Source of the DNA: an uncultured Acetatifactor sp.
Lineage (GTDB): Bacteria; Bacillota; Clostridia; Lachnospirales; Lachnospiraceae
Length of the DNA: 27,102 nt
NCBI GenBank assembly: GCA_910578215.1
Contig: CAJTPH010000025.1
Location: 1 to 27,102, forward strand
Direction: 5' to 3'
The position numbers and the translations under genes are program-made. Shown piece after piece: positions 8,101 through 15,210 of this stretch; position 1 is the stretch's first letter, and every line of letters starts with the position of its first letter. Under the pieces are notes generated by a model. The model was not told the DNA's origin. It saw nothing but the letters and a program-made list of their open reading frames with translations, and did not search any database.

Positions 8101-11100
8101 CTACCTCGGCACCTCTACCATTATATATGCCTCTATCATATCCAGCTCCTGGATCTGATCAAAGCCCTCGAACACCAGACCGCACTCGTAGCCTTCCTTC
8201 ACTTCCTTCACATCGTCCTTGAAACGCTTCAGGGATGCAAGCGCTCCCTCGTAAATCTGAGCGCCCTCCCGGGTTATGCGCACCTTGCAGCCTCTCTGGA
8301 AGATACCGTCCATGACATAAGAGCCGGCAATATTTCCGATCTGGGAAGCCTTGAATATCTGTCTGACCTCCGCATGGCCGATGACCTTCTCCTCAAATAC
8401 GGGATCGAGCATACCCTTCATCGCCGCTTCCACATCCTCGATGGCCTGATAGATGACCTTGTACAGCCTTACATCCACGCCCTCGCGCTCCGCGGTAGCC
8501 TTTGCGGTCACATCCGGTCTCACGTTAAAGCCGATAATAATTGCATTGGACGCGCTTGCCAGCGTGACGTCGGATTCGTTGATGGCTCCCACTCCGCCGT
8601 GGATACACTTCACCACAACCTCCTCGTTGGACAGCTTCATCAGGGACTGCTTTACCGCTTCCACGCTTCCCTGTACATCCGCCTTGACGATCAGGTTCAG
8701 CTCCTTTAAGCTGCCCTCCTGGATCTGGGAGAACAGATCGTCCAGAGACATCTTTGCCTTGGTCTCCTCAAGCTTTCTCTCCTTATTCTGTGCCAGATAG
8801 GTCTCCGCATAGGTTCTTGCGGTCTTGTCGTTTTCGTGGGCAATAAACACCTCGCCGGCGCTGGGCACGTCGGACAGACCCAGAATTTCCACCGGCATGG
8901 AGGGCGTCGCCTCCTTCACGCGCTTTCCCTTGTCATCCACCATTGCGCGAACCTTGCCGTAGCATGCCCCCGCAGAAATAAAGTCTCCTACATGCAGGGT
9001 TCCCTTCTGCACCAGGACGGTAGCCACGGGACCGCGTCCCTTGTCCAGCTCCGCCTCGATGACCAGACCTCTCGCCCTTCTGTCGGGATTTGCCTTCAGC
9101 TCCAGAATATCCGCAGTCAGAAGAATGGTTTCCAGCAGATTCTCGATGCCCTCTCCGGACTTTGCGGACACGGGGACAAACTCCGTGCTTCCGCCCCAAT
9201 CCGTGGCAATCAGCTCGTACTCCGTCAGCTCCTGCTTCACACGGTCGATATTTGCGGAGGGCTTATCGATCTTGTTTACTGCCACAATAATCTCGATTCC
9301 TGCCGCCTTCGCGTGGCTGATCGCCTCAACGGTCTGAGGCATGACGCCGTCATCCGCCGCAACTACCAGGATGGCGATATCAGTGGAATTTGCGCCGCGC
9401 ATACGCATGGCGGTAAATGCCTCGTGTCCAGGCGTATCCAGGAAGGTAATCTTCCTTCCGCCCACGGTTACAGTATACGCACCTATGTGCTGGGTAATAC
9501 CGCCTGCCTCCCTGTCGGTAACATTTGTCTTTCTGATGGCATCCAGAAGGGAGGTCTTGCCGTGGTCTACATGGCCCATGACACATATCACGGGAGGTCT
9601 TTCCACAAGCGTGCTTTCCTCCTCGTCGTCCTCCTTCAAAAGCTCCTCGATAACGTCTACCTTTACCTCCCTCTCGCAGAGAATATCGTATTCCATGGCA
9701 ATGCCTTCCGCATCCTCATAGGAGATCTCCTGGTTTACGGTGACGATCTTGCCCTCAAGGAAAAGCTTCTTCACAATGGCGGAGGGCTGCAGCTTCATCT
9801 TGTCAGCCAGATCCTTAATGGTTATCATATCCGGCAGAGTGATGACCTTGATAACCTCCTCCACCGCCTCGTCCTTCTTCTTTTCCGGCTTGATAAACCT
9901 GCCGGGCTTATTTTTCAGCGTCTCGTCTTCTTCGTAGATATGGTCCTTTCTGGAACGCTTATCCTTCTCCTGGCTGTTTGCGCGCCTCTTGTCCTCCTCC
10001 CGCTTCTTTTCAATATCCTTTGCGGGTGCAGCGTCCGCGCCAAAGCTCTTGCTCTGGTTTTTATCCCGGAATCCAGCTCCCTGCCCTCCGTTGCCTCGAT
10101 TAAAGCCGCTGTTATCGCGGGGAGCGCCGTTAAAGCCACGGTTACGCCCCTGGCCAGCGCCAGGCATACGCCTGTCACCCTGACCGCCTTCGCCGCCCGG
10201 CCTGCCAGTTCTCTGAAATCCGTTCTGCCTGTCTCCCGAAGGTCTGCCGCTGCCATTTGCACCGCCTCCTCTGTTTTGGAACTGGCCTCTCTCCTGACGG
10301 CCGCCCTGACCTCTGTTGTCGCGTCCCCGGCTGTCTCCGCGATTTTCCCCACGGCCCTCGCCACGATGCTCTCCACGGTTGTCGCCACGGTTTTCCCCGC
10401 GATTGTCGTTAAATCTGTTTTCTCTTGCCCCCCTGTCCTGGCCGCTGCCGGTATTCTGAGGTCTTTCTCCCTGAGAATAGGGCTGCTGGGAGCGCTGTCC
10501 CTGTGCCTGAACCTTTTCCGGCTCACGCGCAGCTGCCTGCACCGCGCCTGTTTTTTCCGCCTGCTGCTCAGGGCGGGGCTTGTGCTGAGGCGGCTTGGAT
10601 GACACCATCTGCACCGCAGGTGTGGGAGAGGGCGGCGTCAGCGGCTTGATAGGCATGCGCCTCTCCTGTGTCTTATTGTTTTTCCCGCTTCCGTGGCCGT
10701 TCTGAGGTCTTCCGCCGCCTCCCTGGGCCCTGTTATTGCCGCCCTGGTTCTGGCGCTGGCCCGTCATCTTGGAATTCTGCGGGTTGCTCACGAAAATAAT
10801 CGTCTTCTTCTTTTTGGGCGCATCTGCCTCCGCTCCCTTTGCCTCTGCCTGGGACGCATCCGTCCTTGCATGCTTTGCCTCCTGAGCGGTATCCGCCTTT
10901 GCGGGCTTTGACTCCTGGGCAGTATCCGCCTTTGCGGGCTTTGACTCCTGGACGGCGTCCGCCTTTGCGGGCTTTGACTCCTGGGCAGTGTCCGCCTTTG
11001 CGGGCTTTGACTCCTGGGCAGGGCTCTGCTTTACAGGATTCTCCTTCACGGGGCTGTTTTTCTGTGCGCTTTCCTCCTTTTGGCCTGCCGCCTTTTCCTT

Positions 11101-11256
11101 CTTTGCAAAGGCGCCTCTCACAAGCTGTGCGGCAGCTTCATCCACAGAGCTCTGTGCCGCCTTCGCCTCAATACCTTTTTCCTGCAGAAAGCTCAATATC
11201 GTTTTACTTTGCACTTCTAATTCCTTAGCGAGTTCATGTATCTTTATTTTCGCCAT
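8101..11256 (-). CDS. infB: Translation initiation factor IF-2
   Basis: IF-2 is the GTPase that places fMet-tRNA on the 30S subunit and promotes subunit joining. The 1051 residues begin with an IF2_N module (AKIKIHELAKELEVQSK). A very long low-complexity linker follows to about residue 450: an 11-residue Lys/Ala repeat, then an Arg/Gly/Asn/Gln-rich RGG-like region. Next come a second IF2_N module (TIKDLADKMKLQPSAIVKKL) and the G domain: GHVDHGKT (561-568), DTPGHE (607-612), NKID (661-664), SAKSGEG. Domains II-IV end in VEVPR. ATG at 11256 is chosen because GGAGGAAAGC precedes it; a frame open to 11286 lacks this. The linker is longer than in most Firmicutes IF-2. Confidence 0.97.
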   Translation of the reverse strand: MAKIKIHELAKELEVQSKTILSFLQEKGIEAKAAQSSVDEAAAQLVRGAFAKKEKAAGQKEESAQKNSPVKENPVKQSPAQESKPAKADTAQESKPAKADAVQESKPAKADTAQESKPAKADTAQEAKHARTDASQAEAKGAEADAPKKKKTIIFVSNPQNSKMTGQRQNQGGNNRAQGGGGRPQNGHGSGKNNKTQERRMPIKPLTPPSPTPAVQMVSSKPPQHKPRPEQQAEKTGAVQAAAREPEKVQAQGQRSQQPYSQGERPQNTGSGQDRGARENRFNDNRGENRGDNRGEHRGEGRGENRGDSRGRDNRGQGGRQERGQFQNRGGGANGSGRPSGDRQNGFQRTGRPGGEGGQGDRRMPGAGQGRNRGFNGAPRDNSGFNRGNGGQGAGFRDKNQSKSFGADAAPAKDIEKKREEDKRRANSQEKDKRSRKDHIYEEDETLKNKPGRFIKPEKKKDEAVEEVIKVITLPDMITIKDLADKMKLQPSAIVKKLFLEGKIVTVNQEISYEDAEGIAMEYDILCEREVKVDVIEELLKEDDEEESTLVERPPVICVMGHVDHGKTSLLDAIRKTNVTDREAGGITQHIGAYTVTVGGRKITFLDTPGHEAFTAMRMRGANSTDIAILVVAADDGVMPQTVEAISHAKAAGIEIIVAVNKIDKPSANIDRVKQELTEYELIATDWGGSTEFVPVSAKSGEGIENLLETILLTADILELKANPDRRARGLVIEAELDKGRGPVATVLVQKGTLHVGDFISAGACYGKVRAMVDDKGKRVKEATPSMPVEILGLSDVPSAGEVFIAHENDKTARTYAETYLAQNKERKLEETKAKMSLDDLFSQIQEGSLKELNLIVKADVQGSVEAVKQSLMKLSNEEVVVKCIHGGVGAINESDVTLASASNAIIIGFNVRPDVTAKATAEREGVDVRLYKVIYQAIEDVEAAMKGMLDPVFEEKVIGHAEVRQIFKASQIGNIAGSYVMDGIFQRGCKVRITREGAQIYEGALASLKRFKDDVKEVKEGYECGLVFEGFDQIQELDMIEAYIMVEVPR
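10881..11019 (-). repeat. 33-bp in-frame tandem repeat in the infB linker
   Basis: About four copies of a 33-bp unit encode the 11-residue repeat QESKPAKADTA. The second and third copies are nearly identical at the DNA level, which points to recent slippage or recombination expansion. Further degenerate units lie on the side towards 10860. Confidence 0.85.
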
Positions 11257-11287
11257 GCTTTCCTCCATTTCTGCCTTTAAGGGCATC

Positions 11288-11596
11288 CTACTCCTCTTTC
11301 AGTTGTTTGATAATCGCATCCGCTAATCCCGCGTCACATACGCCGACCGCCGACCGCTGCTCTTTTCCGATCGCATGCCCCAGGCTTACCTTCGTTCCGT
11401 AGCCCGCCACCGGCACATGATAGAAGGCGCTTTTATCAGTAAAAAGCTTTTTGGTATTGTCCGACGCATCCTCCGCTATGATTACCAGCATGGCGGAGCC
11501 TTTTCTGATTGCTTCCAGGGTCTGAAATTCGCCGCTGACCAGATTGCGTCCCTTCGCGGCAAGCCCCAGAAGCGATAAAACCTTATTCTGTTTCAA
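11288..11596 (-). CDS. ylxQ: L7Ae/eL8-family RNA-binding protein YlxQ
   Basis: This small (102-residue) L7Ae/L30e-like protein binds kink-turn-type RNA in related proteins; its exact cellular role is unclear. The family pattern is seen in LLGLAAKGRNLVSGEFQTLEAIRKGSAMLVIIAEDASDNTKKL and in the closing LGHAIGKEQRSAVGVCDAGLA. I place the start at TTG (11596), with AAGGAG about 10 bases upstream, overlapping the end of ylxR by 14 bp. An ATG at 11626 would extend it by ten residues with no good binding site. It lies between ylxR and infB as in Bacillus. Confidence 0.88.
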   Translation of the reverse strand: MKQNKVLSLLGLAAKGRNLVSGEFQTLEAIRKGSAMLVIIAEDASDNTKKLFTDKSAFYHVPVAGYGTKVSLGHAIGKEQRSAVGVCDAGLADAIIKQLKEE

Positions 11597-11855
11597 GCTT
11601 CTCAAACTCCTTCTCCAAAGCGTCATATATTCCGCTTTGAATATTCATTTTGAAAGAACGCTCCAATCCTTTGTTTCTGCGGGCCATCCTCAGACATTCC
11701 CCGCTCCTACAAACATATGCGCCTCTCCCGTTCTTCTTTCCTGTCACATCCAGACAAATCTCGTCCTCCGGCGTTTTCAGGATTCTCACCATTTCCTTTT
11801 TTCCCTTCATCAAGCCGCAGCCCACGCACTGCCTCAAAGGAACCTTCTTCGCCAT
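11583..11855 (-). CDS. ylxR: YlxR (RnpM) family RNA-binding protein
   Basis: This is a 90-residue DUF448 protein. B. subtilis YlxR/RnpM has been reported to act on gene expression and to bind RNase P RNA. The signature is visible: LRQCVGCGLMKGKKEMVRI, then KKNGRGAYVCRSGECLRMARRNKGLERSF. The ATG at 11855 is chosen because AGGGAAG precedes it and it matches family N-termini (AKKVPLRQC); the longer frame to 11891 is not needed. It is cotranscribed downstream of nusA, with a 107-bp gap holding a hairpin, and overlaps ylxQ. Confidence 0.92.
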   Translation of the reverse strand: MAKKVPLRQCVGCGLMKGKKEMVRILKTPEDEICLDVTGKKNGRGAYVCRSGECLRMARRNKGLERSFKMNIQSGIYDALEKEFEKLETE

Positions 11856-11896
11856 ACTTCCCTGTAAACTCCCATCCGCCCCTGCGGGCACTCAAA

Positions 11897-11929
11897 TCAG
11901 GATTGTGAAACGCTCTTTTTCACACTGAT
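11897..11929 (-). other. Hairpin in the nusA-ylxR spacer
   Basis: TGTGAAA (11904-11910) and TTTCACA (11918-11924) form a 7-bp stem with a 7-base loop. It is extended with a bulge by ATCAG and CTGAT on the outside. No T tract follows on the minus strand, so it is more likely an RNA-processing or stability element than a terminator. Confidence 0.4.
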
Positions 11930-11962
11930 CCCATCTGCCATGAAAAATCTATGTTTATTAAG

Positions 11963-13225
11963 CTACTCCTCGTCCGGCGCTTCAGTCTCTCCGCCGTCGT
12001 ATGCGCTTTCCTCCTCATACCCGGCTTCCTCGTATCCGGCTTCTTCAAATCCTGTTCCCTCGTATCCGGCTTCCTCTAATCCCGTTTCTTCGTATCCGGC
12101 TTCCTCATACTCGCCTTCCTCGTATTCGTCGTCCTCCTCGTAGTCTCCGTCCATATAATCCTCATATCGGAAACCGGGTGCATCCTTTGCCTGGGTCTCC
12201 GATTTAATATCGATCTTGTAGCCCGTCAGCCTTGCGGCAAGCCTTGCGTTCTGCCCCTCCTTGCCGATTGCCAGAGACAGCTGATAATCAGGCACCACAA
12301 CCTTTGCGGTCTTCTCGTCGGGGTCCGCAAAAACCGCCACGATCTTTGCCGGGGATAACGCGTTCTGAATCAGGTTGCCCGGATTGTCGTCCCAGTTTAC
12401 GATATCGATCTTCTCCCCTCGAAGCTCCTCCACAATGGCATTCACTCTGGCGCCGTTCATGCCCACGCAGGCGCCTACCGCGTCCACGTTTGGATTGTTG
12501 CTCCAAACGGCAATTTTGGTACGGCTGCCCGCCTCTCGCGCAATGCTCCTGATCTCCACCGTGCCGTCCTTGATTTCCGTAACCTCGGACTCAAACAGCC
12601 TTTTCACCAGCTCCGGATGGGTCCGGCTCACATTGATGCGGGGACCCTTGGGCGTATTCTTGACCTCAAGGATATACACCTTGATGCGCTCGGTAGGACG
12701 GAACACCTCGCCCTTGACCATCTCGCTCTCACTCAGCATGGCATCCGCCTTGCCCAGGTTAATGCTGATATTTCTTCCCACATAGCGCTGCACCACGCCG
12801 GTGACTACGTCCTTCTCCTTTTCGTAATACTGATTGTAGATAACGCTCCTCTCCTCCTCGCGGATCTTCTGCAGTATCACGTTCTTTGCGTTCTGCGTGG
12901 CAATACGCCCAAATTCCTTCGACTTTATCTCCACATGAAGGATATCTCCAACGGAAGCCTTGACGGATATCTGCTTTGCGTCCTCCAGAGAAATCTGCAG
13001 GCAGTCATCCTCCACATCCTCGTCGGCGGGGACAACCTCCTTTTCCGCATAGACCAGGAAATCACAGGTCTCACGGTCGATTTCCACCTTCACATTGTCC
13101 GACTTGCCAAAATGGTTCTTGCATGCCGTCAACAGCGAGTTTTCGATGGCCTCAAACAGAGTCTCCTTGCTGATCTCCTTCTCTTTCTCCAAAATATCAA
13201 GCGCTTCCATTAATTCCTTGTTCAT
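11963..13225 (-). CDS. nusA: Transcription termination/antitermination factor NusA
   Basis: NusA binds RNA polymerase and nascent RNA and modulates pausing, termination and antitermination. The 420 residues show the polymerase-binding N-terminal domain (about 1-125), the S1 domain (about 135-200, VVTGVVQRYVGRNISINLG), KH1 (about 230-295, with VGMNGARVNAI) and KH2 (about 300-345, with AIGKEGQNARLAARLTG). The acidic C-terminal repeats of proteobacterial NusA are absent, as is normal for Firmicutes. Instead there is a repetitive acidic tail of about 65 residues (about 355-420). The start at 13225 matches the family N-terminus and follows a GGAGG-containing purine-rich stretch; the frame extends to 13255 but without support. 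Confidence 0.96.
   Translation of the reverse strand: MNKELMEALDILEKEKEISKETLFEAIENSLLTACKNHFGKSDNVKVEIDRETCDFLVYAEKEVVPADEDVEDDCLQISLEDAKQISVKASVGDILHVEIKSKEFGRIATQNAKNVILQKIREEERSVIYNQYYEKEKDVVTGVVQRYVGRNISINLGKADAMLSESEMVKGEVFRPTERIKVYILEVKNTPKGPRINVSRTHPELVKRLFESEVTEIKDGTVEIRSIAREAGSRTKIAVWSNNPNVDAVGACVGMNGARVNAIVEELRGEKIDIVNWDDNPGNLIQNALSPAKIVAVFADPDEKTAKVVVPDYQLSLAIGKEGQNARLAARLTGYKIDIKSETQAKDAPGFRYEDYMDGDYEEDDEYEEGEYEEAGYEETGLEEAGYEGTGFEEAGYEEAGYEEESAYDGGETEAPDEE
12016..12125 (-). repeat. 30-bp in-frame repeats encoding an acidic NusA tail
   Basis: The block CGTATCCGGCTTC recurs at 12031, 12061 and 12091 on the plus strand, a 30-bp period. It encodes ten-residue units of the type GYEEAGYEET. 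The tail is strongly acidic with regularly spaced Tyr and Gly. Confidence 0.8.
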
Positions 13226-13364
13226 TTCTTTTCCTTTTCCTCCATTCCGGCGCAACCGCCTTAATCAAATTTTCCGTATTTCCCGTCAACCCTGTTTCTG
13301 TTCCGAATATCACAAATGCCGGAAATTCAAGCCGCCGCCCAAGACGCGGCGCCCTTTACCGCCC

Positions 13365-13829
13365 TCAAAAATCAAACGCCAGCCGTATCAGCGCAATATC
13401 GCTGCGCAGGAAGCTCCTGGGACCCTCCTCCTGAAGGATCGTGACGCTTTCCCTGTCAAAGCCCGCAAGCTCCCCCGAAAACTCCCGGCACTTATCTATA
13501 GGCCTGAAAAGCTTGAGCTCCACCTCCTGCCCGATGCTCGCCTGAAGATGCTTATCCTTTTTCAGCGCGCGCCCAAGCCCGGGGCTGCTGACCTCCAATA
13601 TATAGGAATCAGGAATAAAATCCTCCCGGTCCAGCGCATCCGACAGTGCCCGGCTGACATTCTCGCAGTCCTTTATGCTCACGCTCCCCTGCTTGTCAAT
13701 AAAAGCGCGCAGGTAGTAATCGCTGCCCTCCTTCACATACTCCACATCATAGACGGACACGCCGTTTGCCTCTGCGATAGGTCCCAGCAGCGCCTCTGTT
13801 TTCGCCTCATAATCTTCTCTTTTTGACAT
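13365..13829 (-). CDS. rimP: Ribosome maturation factor RimP
   Basis: RimP aids 30S subunit assembly. The 154 residues fit the family: an N-terminal alpha/beta domain with GVSVYDVEYVKEGSDYYLRAFIDKQGSVSIKDCENVSRALSDALD, the linking motif SYILEVSSPGLGRALKK, and a C-terminal SH3-like barrel with LAGFDRESVTI. I chose ATG at 13829 because GAGGT precedes it by 6 bases; the frame running up to 13931 covers the hairpin and leader and is not needed. It is the first gene of the operon, 106 bases downstream of the predicted transcript start. Confidence 0.94.
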   Translation of the reverse strand: MSKREDYEAKTEALLGPIAEANGVSVYDVEYVKEGSDYYLRAFIDKQGSVSIKDCENVSRALSDALDREDFIPDSYILEVSSPGLGRALKKDKHLQASIGQEVELKLFRPIDKCREFSGELAGFDRESVTILQEEGPRSFLRSDIALIRLAFDF

Positions 13830-13877
13830 ATTCAACCTCATTTCCGCGCGGCCTTCTTCGCACCCGGCCCAACAAGC

Positions 13878-13909
13878 AAGTGAGAGTGGCTTCCCAGCCA
13901 CTCTCACTT
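13878..13909 (-). promoter_or_regulatory. Perfect 13-bp hairpin in the rimP operon leader
   Basis: The arms 13878-13890 and 13897-13909 are perfectly complementary (AAGTGAGAGTGGC and its complement) around a 6-base loop. It lies at about +26 to +57 of the predicted transcript, between promoter and rimP. No T tract follows in either direction, so it is not a standard terminator. It could be a protein-binding, RNase III or stability element. Confidence 0.6.
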
Positions 13910-13941
13910 TGTGATAACTATTAATCATCATTCATGACGTT

Positions 13942-13970
13942 AGTATAGTCCCTATTTCAAAAAATGTCAA
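13942..13970 (-). promoter_or_regulatory. Sigma-A promoter of the rimP-nusA-infB-ribF operon
   Basis: On the minus strand TTGACA (13970-13965) and TATACT (13947-13942) are separated by 17 bp. The predicted start is near 13935. I see no other equally good promoter within the operon. Confidence 0.85.
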
Positions 13971-14050
13971 CACTTCGGTGAAAACTTTATATTTTTACAA
14001 ACGCTCAGACAGACATAACTCAAATAAATCAAATATTATCCGTAATTATC

Positions 14051-14079
14051 TTGACATCTTAAAATGAATGGATTACTAT
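14051..14079 (+). promoter_or_regulatory. Plus-strand sigma-A promoter in the 610-bp intergenic region
   Basis: TTGACA (14051-14056) and TACTAT (14074-14079) are separated by 17 bp. The nearest plus-strand gene starts about 495 bp downstream, so it drives either a long leader or a separate small RNA. Confidence 0.55.
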
Positions 14080-14085
14080 AAACAT

Positions 14086-14580
14086 AACTATATTAATATA
14101 AGTAGCTGCAGGCGCTGCACAGCAGGCGCCGCATTACAGATCCGCAGCCAAAACGGATCTGCTTCACAGACAAGGGAAAGGGGGGAATAACGGAAAGAAG
14201 GGCTGCGGTTTCGACGGCGCAGTTACCGGCCGGGCAATTCGGAATGTGAATAATATCACGAAAATTGTCAAAACTAAAAGCATAATACAAAAAATGCAAA
14301 AAACTGAATTTTAAAGTCGAAAAAGGTCCCGCTGAAGCCATTTTAATGCCTCCGTCAGACACACACTGTTTATACTCGCTTTCATGGGCGGCGGCATCGG
14401 AATACAGCCGGACAACACAGAATGCGTAAATACAAGGCGTTTATGAACATAATTTACGGAATTTCAATATAATTTATTAACAATGTTTATCGGCGGCGGC
14501 TCCTGCAGCGTTAAACCCGAAAAACAGGTTAAAAAAATGGGATAATGTAAAATTAAAACAGGAAAGCGGGGGGAAAAGAA
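14086..14580 (+). other. Non-coding stretch with hairpins upstream of the first ASGA protein
   Basis: I found no convincing gene here. Shortly after the 14051 promoter there is a GC-rich patch inside AT-rich DNA. It can form GGCGC/GCGCC (14111-14115/14126-14130) and a perfect 8-bp stem CAGATCCG/CGGATCTG (14137-14144/14154-14161). A purine-rich tract follows at about 14170-14200. Nearer the gene, TATAAT occurs at 14468-14473 but without a good -35 element. The stretch could be a long structured leader or carry a small RNA; minus-strand frames inside it have no start-site or family support. Confidence 0.35.
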
Positions 14581-14997
14581 ATGGAAAATTACCAAAAGCC
14601 TGCAGTGCTGGCTAATGAAGATATCTCGGAGGGCGTGTACGCGGCAAGCGGAGCCGATGACAGCCAGGACTGTTTTAACGTCGATGCTTATATTCACCAG
14701 TGGCCGCAGCCCGGAAGGGGCGATTACAGGATTCAGGTAAGCGCGAAGCATGCTGCCGGAGACAACCATCACAGCGGCGCGCAGCAGCTTGTTCTCAGCT
14801 TTAACCTGCCGGTCGTCTACAAGGATTCCAACGGAAGCTGTATATCCGGGGACGGCTCCAGCATTATAATTGCTTACTCATACCACAACAACGCATATGA
14901 AAATATCGGCCTGGGGGACGTTATCGTTGAGGCTGACCCGGGACTTGAGGTTACAGGGGCCGTTTTATACTGTAACCATGACTGCGGACAGCACTGA
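14581..14997 (+). CDS. ASGA-leader protein 1, putative exported beta-rich substrate
   Basis: I do not assign this 138-residue protein to a named family. Its N-terminus (NYQKPAVL at 3-10, SEGVYAASGA at 16-25) matches that of the protein at 22704-23105 in this window, while the rest is only loosely similar. After the ASGA block comes DCF (30-32), then alternating short hydrophobic stretches (QQLVLSFNLPVV 68-79, SSIIIAYSY 93-101, DVIVEA 113-118, TGAVLYCNHDC 125-135) that suggest a beta-sandwich. There is no hydrophobic signal peptide, so the conserved block resembles a leader for a dedicated exporter or modification system. The start has GGGGGG 7-8 bases upstream. A strong terminator follows, then the ABC exporter. 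Function is inferred only. Confidence 0.75.
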   Translation: MENYQKPAVLANEDISEGVYAASGADDSQDCFNVDAYIHQWPQPGRGDYRIQVSAKHAAGDNHHSGAQQLVLSFNLPVVYKDSNGSCISGDGSSIIIAYSYHNNAYENIGLGDVIVEADPGLEVTGAVLYCNHDCGQH

Positions 14998-15051
14998 CGG
15001 TTTCCGCCACGGATACAGATATCCCTGGGCGGTCGCCGGAGCTGCACGGAT

Positions 15052-15083
15052 GCAGGCAGCAGCCGCTTCGGCCCTCTGCCTGC
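15052..15083 (+). other. Stable nested hairpin in the 3' region of the ASGA-1 transcript
   Basis: GCAGGCAG (15052-15059) pairs with CTGCCTGC (15076-15083), enclosing a smaller GCCG/CGGC stem. It lies between the stop codon and the terminator and may protect the transcript from 3' decay. Confidence 0.4.
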
Positions 15084-15111
15084 GGGCAAAAACGGGATTC
15101 AGATAATTATG

Positions 15112-15144
15112 AGGAGGTTATGTAGACGCATAACCTCCTTTTTT
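15112..15144 (+). terminator. Strong intrinsic terminator after ASGA-1
   Basis: An 11-bp perfect stem (AGGAGGTTATG, 15112-15122, with its complement 15129-15139), a 6-base loop and six T residues (15139-15144). It separates the small gene from the ABC transporter 67 bp downstream, so the exporter needs readthrough or its own promoter. Confidence 0.9.
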
Positions 15145-15210
15145 CAAGATATTAAATCATAATATTTATCACCGAAAAAATATTTGACGGATATATTCAA
15201 GGAAGATCAT

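Noticed and set aside
8836..10602. Long plus-strand frame of 588 codons opposite infB
   Set aside because: Shadow of the G+C-rich third codon positions of infB; no start site or domain, and infB is certain.
10881..11019. CRISPR-like repeat spacing in infB
   Set aside because: The 33-bp units are directly tandem without spacers and in frame with infB.
13226..13364. Promoter-like TTGACG upstream of nusA
   Set aside because: At 17 bp spacing it meets only GATTAA, too poor a -10 to call a separate nusA promoter.
13830..13931. Extended N-terminus of RimP
   Set aside because: It would translate through the leader hairpin, almost to the transcript start; the family N-terminus fits ATG 13829 with GAGGT before it.
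14202..14226. tmRNA-like string GGTTTCGACGG
   Set aside because: The motif resembles the tmRNA 5' end, but no alanine-tRNA-like acceptor, tag reading frame or TCCACCA 3' end follows within 400 bases.
14093..14362. Minus-strand open frame of 89 codons in the intergenic region
   Set aside because: No ribosome binding site, no recognisable domain, odd composition, and it runs against the plus-strand promoter and hairpins.
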